Source: Cypionkella sinensis
GTDB lineage: Bacteria > Pseudomonadota > Alphaproteobacteria > Rhodobacterales > Rhodobacteraceae
Reading direction: 5' to 3'
Assembly: GCF_042646385.1 (NCBI RefSeq)
Contig: NZ_JBHRTO010000001.1
Coordinates: forward strand, 2,356,001 to 2,420,000
Length of the DNA stretch: 64,000 bases
In this document: positions 46,803-54,757 of the stretch, piece by piece
Layout of the letters: every line of letters begins with the position of its first letter
Position numbering within the stretch: the first letter of the stretch is position 1
Position numbers and translations under genes: made by a program
Notes under the pieces: generated by a model
What the model was told of the DNA's origin: nothing
Seen by the model: only the letters and a program-made list of their open reading frames with translations
Databases searched by the model: none

Positions 46803-47981
46803 ATGGCGTTTCCCAAGCGGTTTTCGAACCTGCCGGATTATGCGTTTCCGCGTTTGCGGAAGCTTCTGGACGCATATGCGCCCGGCGGTGAGACCATTTC
46901 CATGACCATCGGAGAGCCCCGGCATCCGATTCCCGATTTTGTCGCGCCGATTATGGCTGCCAGCATCAATGACTTCGCGGTCTATCCAGCCAATGACGGC
47001 ACGCCTGAATTGCTGGCGGCGATTTCCGGCTGGATCAACCGCCGCTACGGCGCACAGATCGCGCAAGATCAACTGATGGTCCTCAACGGCACGCGCGAGG
47101 GCCTGTATAACGCCTGCATCGCCCTGTCGCCGGAAACGAAAAACGGCAAACAGTCCATCGTCTTGATGCCGAACCCGTTTTACCAAGTTTACGCCGTCGC
47201 CGCTGTCACCGTCGGGGCCGAGCCGCTTTATGTCCCCGCCACTGCCGCCACGGGTTTCCTGCCCGATTACGCAGGCTTGCCGCCTGAAATTCTTGACCGC
47301 GTGACCATTGCCTACATCTGCTCTCCCGCCAATCCGCAGGGCGCGGTCGCCAGCGCCGACTATTGGAAAACCCTGCTGGCCTTGGCGGAAAAGCACGATT
47401 TCACCATCTTCGCCGATGAATGCTACTCTGAGATCTGGCGCAGCACCGCGCCCACCGGCATCCTCGAAGTGGCACAAGCGACCGGCGCCCACCCCGAGCG
47501 TGTGTTCACCTTCCACTCGCTGTCAAAACGCTCCAACCTGCCCGGCCTGCGCTCTGGCTTCGTGGCAGGCGGCGCGAAAGGCATCGCGCAAATCCGCAAA
47601 CTGCGCTCTTTCGCAGGCGCACCCTTGCCGCTGCCGATCCAAAAGGTCTCGCAAGCCGCTTGGGAGGATGATGCGCATGTCGCGGCCTCCCTCGCGCTTT
47701 ACCACGCGAAGTTCGACGCGGCGGATGCGATTTTCGCAGGCCTTCAGGGTTTCAAAACCCCCGAGGGCGGCTTCTTCCTTTGGCTGCCCGTCGAGGATGG
47801 CGAGCAAGCGGCACTGAAAGCATGGCGCGAAACCGGCGTCCGGGTGCTGCCCGGCGCGTATCTGTCGCGCAACGCAAACGGGGAAAACCCCGGCAAAGGC
47901 TATATCCGGGTCGCCCTCGTGGCCCCCAAAGAAGAAATGCAGCGCGGGCTGATCCAACTCCGCGACTGCCTCTACGGTTGA
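46803..47981 (+). CDS. PLP-dependent class I/II aminotransferase (DapC-like)
   Basis: Fold-type I aminotransferase of 392 residues. SMTIGEPRHPIPDF near the N-terminus; the PLP-ring region NGTREGLYNACIAL; Asn in CSPANPQGAV; Asp in IFADECYSEIW; Schiff-base Lys242 in FHSLSKRSNLPGLRSGF; C-terminal Arg in KGYIRVAL. This resembles the succinyldiaminopimelate transaminase (DapC) group, which would place it in lysine/peptidoglycan precursor synthesis. That specificity is inferred. ftsK starts 12 nt downstream. Confidence 0.9.
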   Translation: MAFPKRFSNLPDYAFPRLRKLLDAYAPGGETISMTIGEPRHPIPDFVAPIMAASINDFAVYPANDGTPELLAAISGWINRRYGAQIAQDQLMVLNGTREGLYNACIALSPETKNGKQSIVLMPNPFYQVYAVAAVTVGAEPLYVPATAATGFLPDYAGLPPEILDRVTIAYICSPANPQGAVASADYWKTLLALAEKHDFTIFADECYSEIWRSTAPTGILEVAQATGAHPERVFTFHSLSKRSNLPGLRSGFVAGGAKGIAQIRKLRSFAGAPLPLPIQKVSQAAWEDDAHVAASLALYHAKFDAADAIFAGLQGFKTPEGGFFLWLPVEDGEQAALKAWRETGVRVLPGAYLSRNANGENPGKGYIRVALVAPKEEMQRGLIQLRDCLYG

Positions 47982-47993
47982 GGACAGGGTATC

Positions 47994-50900
47994 ATGGCAT
48001 CTTATCAAGCACGGCAACGCGACCCACTTCTCGACCAAGGCACCACGGCCATGCTGGAACGCCGCGGGCGTGAGCTGCTGGGGATCGCCCTGATCCTAGG
48101 CGCCTTCGCCTTCCTGTTGATGCTCGGCAGCTATTCGCCCGAAGATCCGGGCTGGATGGTCGCCACCGATGAACCCGCCGCCAACACGCTGGGCCGCTTT
48201 GGCGCAGCGCTGGCCTCCACCCTGATGATCATCGGCGGCAAAGGAGCCTGGGCCATCCCGATGATCCTCGCCGCCTGGGGCCTGCGCTTTGTGCTGCATC
48301 GCGGGGCCGAGCGTGCGATCTCGCGCATGGTGTTCGCCGTGATCGCCGTCGCCATGGCCTCGGTCTACGCCGCCACCCTGCTGCCCTCGGCGATGTGGGT
48401 GCACAGCTTTGGCATGGGCGGGTTGTTCGGCGACACCGTTGTCGGCGCGCTGATGAACATCATCCCCGGCACTTCGGCCATCGGCCTGAAACTGATCTCG
48501 CTCGCCTCAGGCGCTGCGATGATCGCCCTGCTTTTGTTCGTCACCGGCTTCAACCTGCCCGAAATCCAAGCCGCCTTCCGCTTCCTGATCACCAGCCTGA
48601 TCTACAGCTATTCCATCCTGCTGGGCGCTGCTGGCAAAGGTGCCGAAGGCACCACCCGCGCCGCCGCCGCCATCCACGCCCGCCGCAAACGCGCCGCAGC
48701 CGAGGCCGCGCAACCCGATGCCACCCTGCGCGCGCCCGCCGACTGGCGCGAAGACCGCGCCCCCGCCACCACCATCCGCCGCGCCGAACCGGCGGTCGAG
48801 GCACCTGCCGCCTTCGGTCGCCCCAGCACCCTGCGCGCCGATGCGCGCTACCCCGAACCGCTGGCCGAGGCACCGCAATACGCCCCGCCGCGCGAAAAGC
48901 TGGGCCTTCTCGCCCGGATGCCCGCCCTGATGCGCCGCAGCGTCGATCCCGAACCCGAACTGATCGAACCGATGCTGTCAGAATCCGCCGATCACGCCGA
49001 CATGCCCTCTGATGATCGCATCAAGTCGCGGATTTCCGACGCCATCCGCTCGCGCACCCGCCCGCCAGAAGCACAGCTTTCGCCGCTTGCCGCCGCCATC
49101 CAGCGCCGCGAGCCGCCGCTGCAACGCCCGCGCGGCCCGAAACCGCTGATCGCCGATACCCGCCCGATCCAACGCATCGAGCCGCCCGTCATCGCCCCCA
49201 CAGCGCCACTGCACAACGTCCCCGCAAGCCCGCTGCACAATGCTTTCGTGGGCTCTACCGACGATCAAGACTTTGATCTGCCGCAGGAAAACCACTTCGC
49301 CCTCAGCGATGAAGGCATAACCGATGACTACGACGCAGGCTACGACGCCTACGAACCCGATCACATCCCGGCGGAATACATCCCCGCCGCCGCTGCCCCG
49401 CTGGCAGCCCCCCGCCCCCTGCCCGCAGCCGAGCGTCGCCCGGTCGTGCAACACGCGGTGAAAAAGCCCGTCGCCCCCTCGACCCGCGCTGCAGCCGAGG
49501 CGCAACCCCGCCTGCGCTTCGACGATCCCGCACCGGCCTACGAACTCCCGCCGCTGTCGCTGCTGACCCCGGCGTCCTCCGTGCAACGCCACGCGCTGTC
49601 CGATGAAGCGCTGGAGGAAAACGCCCGTATGCTCGAATCCGTCCTCGACGATTACGGCGTCAAAGGCGAAATCGTCTCGGTGCGCCCCGGCCCGGTGGTG
49701 ACGATGTACGAACTTGAACCCGCCCCCGGCCTGAAAGCCAGCCGCGTGATCGGCTTGGCCGATGATATCGCCCGGTCGATGTCCGCCCTGTCCGCCCGCG
49801 TCTCTACCGTGCCGGGCCGCACCGTCATCGGCATCGAGCTTCCCAACGCCACCCGCGAAAAGGTGGTGCTGCGCGAGATCATCAGCGCCCGCGACTTTGG
49901 CGACAGCAACATGCGCCTGCCGCTCGCCTTGGGCAAAGACATCGGCGGCGATCCCATCGTCGCCAACCTTGCCAAAATGCCCCACCTGCTGATCGCAGGA
50001 ACCACCGGCTCGGGCAAATCCGTCGCCATCAACACCATGATCCTGTCCTTGCTGTATAAACTCAGCCCGGAAGAATGCCGCCTGATCATGATCGACCCGA
50101 AAATGCTGGAACTGTCGGTCTATGACGGCATCCCGCACCTGCTTTCCCCCGTCGTGACCGACCCGAAAAAAGCTGTCGTGGCTTTGAAATGGGTCGTGTC
50201 CGAGATGGAAGAACGCTACCGCAAAATGTCGAAAATGGGCGTGCGCAACATCGAAGGCTACAATGGCCGCGTGCGTGAAGCGCTGTCGAAGAACGAAATG
50301 TTCAAGCGCACCATCCAGACCGGGTTTGACGAAGACACCGGCGAGCCGATGTTCGAAACCGATGAATTCCAGCCCGTCACCATCCCATATATCGTGGTGG
50401 TGGTGGATGAGATGGCCGACCTGATGATGGTCGCCGGCAAGGAAATCGAAGCCTGCATCCAGCGCCTTGCCCAGATGGCCCGCGCCAGCGGTATCCACCT
50501 GATCATGGCCACCCAGCGCCCCTCGGTCGATGTGATCACCGGCACCATCAAGGCCAACTTTCCCACCCGGATCTCCTTCCAGGTCACGTCAAAAATCGAC
50601 AGCCGCACCATCCTGGGCGAACAGGGTGCCGAGCAACTGCTGGGCATGGGCGACATGCTTTACATGGCAGGCGGTGGCCGTGTGTCGCGTATCCACGGCC
50701 CCTTCGTGTCGGATGAAGAGGTTGAAGAAATTGTCAACCACCTGAAATCCTACGGCCCGCCGGTCTATATGTCGGGCGTCATTGACGGCCCCGAAGACGA
50801 AAACGCCGCCGAGATCGACACCCTGCTGGGCCTCGGCTCGGATGGCCTTGACGACAGCCTCTATGATCAAGCCGTCGCCATCGTCGCCAAAGACCGCAAA

Positions 50901-51041
50901 TGCAGCACGTCGTATATCCAGCGCAAACTTGGCATCGGCTATAACAAGGCCGCAAAACTGGTGGAACAGATGGAAGAACACTCCGTCATCAGCCCCGCCA
51001 ACCACGTCGGCAAGCGCGAGATCCTGCTGCCCGAGCATTGA
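47994..51041 (+). CDS. ftsK: DNA translocase FtsK
   Basis: Septal DNA translocase of 1015 residues, coordinating chromosome dimer resolution with division. N-terminal membrane domain with four or more helices (about 28-210), a Pro/Ala-rich linker (about 215-530), then the RecA-like motor. Motor features: LESVLDDYGVKGEI and PGPVVTMYELEPAPGLK of the alpha domain; Walker A AGTTGSGKSVAIN near 667; Walker B VVVVDEMADLMM; ATQRPSVDVITGTIKAN. The C-terminal gamma winged-helix domain (RKCSTSYIQRKLGIGYNKAA) reads KOPS sequences. Full length. A strong terminator follows at 51065. Confidence 0.97.
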   Translation: MASYQARQRDPLLDQGTTAMLERRGRELLGIALILGAFAFLLMLGSYSPEDPGWMVATDEPAANTLGRFGAALASTLMIIGGKGAWAIPMILAAWGLRFVLHRGAERAISRMVFAVIAVAMASVYAATLLPSAMWVHSFGMGGLFGDTVVGALMNIIPGTSAIGLKLISLASGAAMIALLLFVTGFNLPEIQAAFRFLITSLIYSYSILLGAAGKGAEGTTRAAAAIHARRKRAAAEAAQPDATLRAPADWREDRAPATTIRRAEPAVEAPAAFGRPSTLRADARYPEPLAEAPQYAPPREKLGLLARMPALMRRSVDPEPELIEPMLSESADHADMPSDDRIKSRISDAIRSRTRPPEAQLSPLAAAIQRREPPLQRPRGPKPLIADTRPIQRIEPPVIAPTAPLHNVPASPLHNAFVGSTDDQDFDLPQENHFALSDEGITDDYDAGYDAYEPDHIPAEYIPAAAAPLAAPRPLPAAERRPVVQHAVKKPVAPSTRAAAEAQPRLRFDDPAPAYELPPLSLLTPASSVQRHALSDEALEENARMLESVLDDYGVKGEIVSVRPGPVVTMYELEPAPGLKASRVIGLADDIARSMSALSARVSTVPGRTVIGIELPNATREKVVLREIISARDFGDSNMRLPLALGKDIGGDPIVANLAKMPHLLIAGTTGSGKSVAINTMILSLLYKLSPEECRLIMIDPKMLELSVYDGIPHLLSPVVTDPKKAVVALKWVVSEMEERYRKMSKMGVRNIEGYNGRVREALSKNEMFKRTIQTGFDEDTGEPMFETDEFQPVTIPYIVVVVDEMADLMMVAGKEIEACIQRLAQMARASGIHLIMATQRPSVDVITGTIKANFPTRISFQVTSKIDSRTILGEQGAEQLLGMGDMLYMAGGGRVSRIHGPFVSDEEVEEIVNHLKSYGPPVYMSGVIDGPEDENAAEIDTLLGLGSDGLDDSLYDQAVAIVAKDRKCSTSYIQRKLGIGYNKAAKLVEQMEEHSVISPANHVGKREILLPEH

Positions 51042-51064
51042 TCCGCTCACCCACAGCCAAGGCC

Positions 51065-51095
51065 AAAACGCGCGAAGTTCCCCTTCGCGCGTTTT
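51065..51095 (+). terminator. intrinsic terminator after ftsK
   Basis: A perfect 13-bp stem, AAAACGCGCGAAG (51065-51077) with CTTCGCGCGTTTT (51083-51095), encloses the 5-nt loop TTCCC and ends in a short T-run, 24 nt past the ftsK stop. Confidence 0.9.
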
Positions 51096-51131
51096 GCTTT
51101 GCAGGCACTCTCTGCAATTTCATCTGTCAAA

Positions 51132-51152
51132 AAAATATCCCCGCCGGAGGCT
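51132..51152. repeat. half copy of the palindromic GCCTCCGGCGGG repeat
   Basis: Reads AAAATATCCCCGCCGGAGGC followed by T, identical over 20 bases to the left arm of the full copy at 51263-51320 but with no second arm here. Together with the full copy it fills most of the 418-nt gap between the FtsK and hydroxypyruvate isomerase genes, in which no coding sequence is supported. Confidence 0.75.
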
Positions 51153-51262
51153 CCCACCTTGCAACAAACCCCACGGCCTTCAGAAAAAAGAACACTGCGT
51201 CCCGCCCCCGCGGCCTCGCCCCTTCGGGTCTTGGCCGCTGGTCTTGGTCATCCTCTGCGTGA

Positions 51263-51320
51263 AAATATCCCCGCCGGAGGCATCCGACATCGGCCAAAGA
51301 AGCCTCCGGCGGGGATATTT
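51263..51320. repeat. palindromic repeat element, 19-bp arms
   Basis: Left arm 51263-51281 (AAATATCCCCGCCGGAGGC) and right arm 51302-51320 are exact reverse complements around a 20-nt loop. The loop begins ATCCGACATCGGCC and matches, inverted, the loop of the 40591-40676 copy, so the two elements are copies of one family, not independent hairpins. Located between convergent ftsK and hyi. Confidence 0.85.
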
Positions 51321-51459
51321 AAGAACGGATGAAACGGGGGGAATAAGCCTCGATTCTACAGTGGGGCGACAGCCAAACCTTAACAAATCCTTAAATCGGC
51401 ATATCTATGCCATTGTAATCAAACAAATAAAAAAGGTCCCGCGTTGGGACCACGTCTAA

Positions 51460-52236
51460 TCAAGCCCCAATCAGCCGCGACCGCGCCTTAAGCGCCCCGA
51501 GCCAGGCCAGCCCATGCACCGTCGCGCGGGCGGGCCGATATTCGGCCGAAACCCAGCCCTGATAGCCACCCTCATCCAAGCTCGAACACAGCCCGGTCAG
51601 ATCGAATCCACCGCCCCCCGGCTCGTTCCGCCCCGGAAAGCCTGAAATCTGCACGTGATTGACCAGACTGCCTTGCTTGGCCCAGACCGCCTGCGCATCG
51701 CCATGAATCCGGGCGGCATGCCACAGATCAAACTGAATGCCCACCCGATCCAGCCCCAGATCATCAACGATCCGCCCAGCCTGATCGAAGTCGTTCAGAA
51801 AATATCCCGGCATGTCATCGGGGTTCAAAGGCTCTAGCGTCAGCAGCAAATCCGGCGCCTGCGCCGCCGCCCAAGCGATATTCTCGGTATACACCTGCTC
51901 GGCCTGTGGCCCCTTCGCCACCCCCGCCATCACATGCACCCGCGCCGCCCCCAAGCGCGCCGCAAGCTCTGCCGCGCGCAGGAAGCCGTCGCGAAAGCGG
52001 CTCTCCTCGCCCGGCACGGCGGCAAAACCGCGATCCCCCGCCGCCCAATCGCCGGGCGGGGTGTTGATCATCGCAAGCGGCAGGCCGGCAAGGGCGGCCT
52101 CCCAATCCTTGGCGGAATGATCATAGGGAAACAGTATTTCCGCACCATCAAACCCCGCCTGCGCGGCCAAGCCGGGGCGATCGAGGGCGGAAACCTCGGT
52201 GAAAAGCATGGTCAGGTTTGCGGCGAATAAAGGCAT
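51460..52236 (-). CDS. hyi: hydroxypyruvate isomerase-like TIM-barrel protein
   Basis: Sugar-isomerase family TIM barrel of 258 residues. It interconverts hydroxypyruvate and tartronate semialdehyde in the Hyi/OtnI-type families. Motifs: FAANLTMLFTEV at the N-terminus, GFDGAEILFPYDH, ALNTPPGDW-like MINTPPGDWAAGDRGFA, metal-ligand Glu in LTLEPLNPDDMPGYFL, QFDLWHAARIHGD, HVQISGFPGRNEP and Glu in WVSAEYRP. The ATG at 52236 overlaps the DUF1285 stop (TGATG); the longer frame from 52287 is not used. OtnI-like 2-oxo-tetronate isomerase is an alternative. Glycolate oxidase genes at 60380-64000 would fit glyoxylate-linked metabolism but are 8 kb away. Confidence 0.88.
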   Translation of the reverse strand: MPLFAANLTMLFTEVSALDRPGLAAQAGFDGAEILFPYDHSAKDWEAALAGLPLAMINTPPGDWAAGDRGFAAVPGEESRFRDGFLRAAELAARLGAARVHVMAGVAKGPQAEQVYTENIAWAAAQAPDLLLTLEPLNPDDMPGYFLNDFDQAGRIVDDLGLDRVGIQFDLWHAARIHGDAQAVWAKQGSLVNHVQISGFPGRNEPGGGGFDLTGLCSSLDEGGYQGWVSAEYRPARATVHGLAWLGALKARSRLIGA

Positions 52237-52829
52237 CAGCGCAGGTCTAGCGAAGGAATCACCGGAAAGAAACACCCATCTGACCAAAGCCCGAACCAGC
52301 TTGCCCCATCGCGATCCTCATGCACCCCCAACTCCATCAACCGATAGAAGGATTTACGGTCAATCAGCGCCTCAAGCCCCGCCCGGATATGCACGTAAGG
52401 CGCAGGCTCCCCCCCTGCCCCCATCGCCACGCGGATCGGGTTTTCGGCACCCGCGACCACCTCATCCTCGGTCTTGGTGAAAAACCGCAGGCGCTGATCC
52501 CGCCCCGCGCCCTCCACCTCAAAATCCACCGCCAGCATCGGTGCGTCATCGACCCGGATGCGCACCTTTTCCACCGGCGTCACAAGGAAAAACTCATCGC
52601 CCTCACGCCGCAGAATCGACGAGAACAGCTTCACCAGCGGCATCCGCCCGATGGGAGAGCCTTCGTGAAACCAGTTCCCATCCCGCGCGATCCGCATATC
52701 TATGTCACCGCAAAACGGCGGATTCCACAGATGCACCGGCGGCGGGCCTTTTTTTGCGGCAGCCTGCACCGCCGCCAACCCTTCAGCCAGCGGTTTCACG
52801 ATCATTTGTGCATCTTCGCTTTTTGCCAT
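52236..52829 (-). CDS. DUF1285 family protein
   Basis: Protein of about 197 residues matching the DUF1285 family: PPVHLWNPPFCGDIDMRIARDG, WFHEGSPIGRMPLVKLFSSILRREGDEFFLVTPVEKVRI, VDDAPMLAV and the C-terminal LMELGVHEDRDGASWFGLWSDG. Beta-rich, no signal or membrane segment. Function unknown. The start at 52829 is preferred over 52856 because the extra nine residues are not family-like. Divergent from moxR across 60 nt and translationally coupled to hyi. Confidence 0.88.
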   Translation of the reverse strand: MAKSEDAQMIVKPLAEGLAAVQAAAKKGPPPVHLWNPPFCGDIDMRIARDGNWFHEGSPIGRMPLVKLFSSILRREGDEFFLVTPVEKVRIRVDDAPMLAVDFEVEGAGRDQRLRFFTKTEDEVVAGAENPIRVAMGAGGEPAPYVHIRAGLEALIDRKSFYRLMELGVHEDRDGASWFGLWSDGCFFPVIPSLDLR

Positions 52830-52889
52830 TTGTGCCCGGTGCCCAGTTTGGATCATATGGCACCATATAACCCGTTACGGAGAATTGTC

Positions 52890-53894
52890 ATGGCCGATCC
52901 CACCCAACTCGTCGCCGAGATCGAACAGCTTGGCGCGCGGCTGGCACAGGCCAAAGCCTCGATCAACCAGCGCTTTATCGGGCAGGATCGCGTCGTCGAT
53001 CAGGTTCTTGCGGCGATGCTGTGCGGCGGCCATGCTCTGCTGGTGGGTCTGCCGGGCTTGGGCAAGACGCTGTTGGTCGACACTTTGTCCACCGTGATGG
53101 GGCTGAAGGGCAACCGCATCCAGTTCACCCCCGATCTGATGCCCGCCGATATTCTGGGCTCGGAAGTGCTGGAAACTGCCGCCGACGGCAGCCGCGCCTT
53201 CCGCTTCATCGAAGGTCCGGTGTTTTGTCAGTTGCTGATGGCGGATGAGATCAACCGCGCCTCGCCCCGTACCCAATCGGCACTGCTGCAAGCCATGCAG
53301 GAAAAGGAAGTCACCATCGCAGGCCAGCACCGCGCCTTGGGTCGCCCCTTCCACGTGCTTGCCACGCAAAACCCGATTGAACAGGAGGGCACCTATCCCT
53401 TGCCCGAGGCGCAGTTGGACCGTTTCCTGTTGCAAGTAAATGTCGAATACCCCACCCGCGCGCATGAGCGTGACATTCTGCTGGCCACCACCGGCGCCAC
53501 CGAAGCGCATGCCCATCAAGTGTTTAGCGCCGAAGAACTGTTCGCCGCCCAGACCGTGCTGCGGCGGATGCCGGTGGGCGATCAGGTGGTCGAAGCCATC
53601 CTCGATCTCGTCCGCGCCTGCCGTCCAGGAGAGGCCGAGGGTCGCGATCTGGCGGGCAGCCTGTCTTGGGGGCCGGGGCCGCGTGCCGCGCAAGCGCTGA
53701 TGCTGACCGTCCGCGCCCGTGCGCTGTTGGATGGCCGCTTGGTGCCCTCGATTGCCGATGTCGCTGCCATGGCGAAACCCGTGCTGGAACACCGCATGGC
53801 GCTGTCCTTCGCCGCCCGCGCGCGCGGTGAGACCCTGTCGGGACTGATCGAGCGCACCATCACGCGCAGCCTGAAGCTTGAGGCCGCTGCGTGA
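52890..53894 (+). CDS. MoxR-family AAA+ ATPase
   Basis: MoxR AAA+ chaperone-like ATPase of 334 residues. Walker A GLPGLGKT (53-60), Walker B LLMADEINRASPRTQSALL, sensor ATQNPIEQEGTYPLPEAQLDRFL, and the C-terminal lid domain. Such proteins work with DUF58/VWA partners in assembly or activation of protein complexes, often envelope related. The ATG at 52890 follows CGGAGAA; the open frame extends upstream antisense to DUF1285. First gene of a four-gene overlapping operon. Confidence 0.95.
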   Translation: MADPTQLVAEIEQLGARLAQAKASINQRFIGQDRVVDQVLAAMLCGGHALLVGLPGLGKTLLVDTLSTVMGLKGNRIQFTPDLMPADILGSEVLETAADGSRAFRFIEGPVFCQLLMADEINRASPRTQSALLQAMQEKEVTIAGQHRALGRPFHVLATQNPIEQEGTYPLPEAQLDRFLLQVNVEYPTRAHERDILLATTGATEAHAHQVFSAEELFAAQTVLRRMPVGDQVVEAILDLVRACRPGEAEGRDLAGSLSWGPGPRAAQALMLTVRARALLDGRLVPSIADVAAMAKPVLEHRMALSFAARARGETLSGLIERTITRSLKLEAAA

Positions 53895-54757
53895 CCCTAT
53901 CCGTCGACCTTCGGGCGCGGGCGGAGACGCTTGGCCAATCGCTGCCAGCCCTGCTGGCCGAGGCCGAACATCTGGCAGCCACGCTGATGCTGGGCGAACA
54001 TGGCCGCCGCCGCGCAGGGCAAGGTGATGAATTCTGGCAATACCGCCCCGCACATCAGGGCGACGGTGCGCGCAGCATCGACTGGCGCAGATCGGCCCGT
54101 TCCGATGTGCATTTCATACGTGAACGCGAATGGCAGGCGGCGCAATCGGTGACGCTTTGGGTCGATGCCGCACGGTCGATGGCATTTTCGGGTGACAAGG
54201 TCCGCGCCCCCAAAGCGGATCGCGCCCGCCTTCTGGCCTTGGCGCTTTCGGTGCTGCTGTTGCGCGGCGGTGAGCGTGTCGGCCTTTCGGGCCACACGCC
54301 AAAACCCGGTCGCGCGCAGATCATGGCGTTGCTGGAAGGTTTGGCATCGGACGATGCCGCAGACTACGGCACGCCGGAAATCGCGGGCATGGTCAGCCAT
54401 GGCCGGGCGGTGTTCCTGTCAGATTTCTTGGGTCAAATCGAGCCTTTGGAAACCGCACTCACCCTTGCCGCAGATCGCGGTGTGCGGGGTATTCTGCTGC
54501 AAGTGCTTGATCCGGCAGAAGAAGACTTCCCCTATCTGGGCCGCACCGTGTTTGAATCGATGCAAGGCTCCTTGCGCCACGAAACCCAATCTGCGGGCGA
54601 TCTGCGCGCCCGCTACCTTGATCGTCTGGCCGAGCGTAAGGCCAAACTGACCGCCCTCGCCCGCGCTGTGGGCTGGCATTATCACTGTCACCACACCGGG
54701 CAATCGGCGCAAACCGCGCTGCTTTGGGCCTATTCCGCGCTGGAGGGGGGCCGATGA
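53891..54757 (+). CDS. DUF58 domain protein
   Basis: DUF58 protein of 288 residues. RRAGQGDEFWQYRPAHQGDGARSIDWRRSARSD is the family core (the usual G-EF--Y--GD--R-IDW pattern), followed by a VWA-like LWVDAARSMAFSG, whose DxxxS replaces a perfect MIDAS. Start is a GTG overlapping the MoxR stop (GTGA). Partner of the MoxR ATPase. Confidence 0.93.
   Translation: MTLSVDLRARAETLGQSLPALLAEAEHLAATLMLGEHGRRRAGQGDEFWQYRPAHQGDGARSIDWRRSARSDVHFIREREWQAAQSVTLWVDAARSMAFSGDKVRAPKADRARLLALALSVLLLRGGERVGLSGHTPKPGRAQIMALLEGLASDDAADYGTPEIAGMVSHGRAVFLSDFLGQIEPLETALTLAADRGVRGILLQVLDPAEEDFPYLGRTVFESMQGSLRHETQSAGDLRARYLDRLAERKAKLTALARAVGWHYHCHHTGQSAQTALLWAYSALEGGR

Noticed and set aside
52320..52889. N-terminal extension of the MoxR frame by about 190 codons
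   Set aside because: It lies antisense to DUF1285, which has conserved family sequence. The MoxR family N-terminus matches the ATG at 52890.
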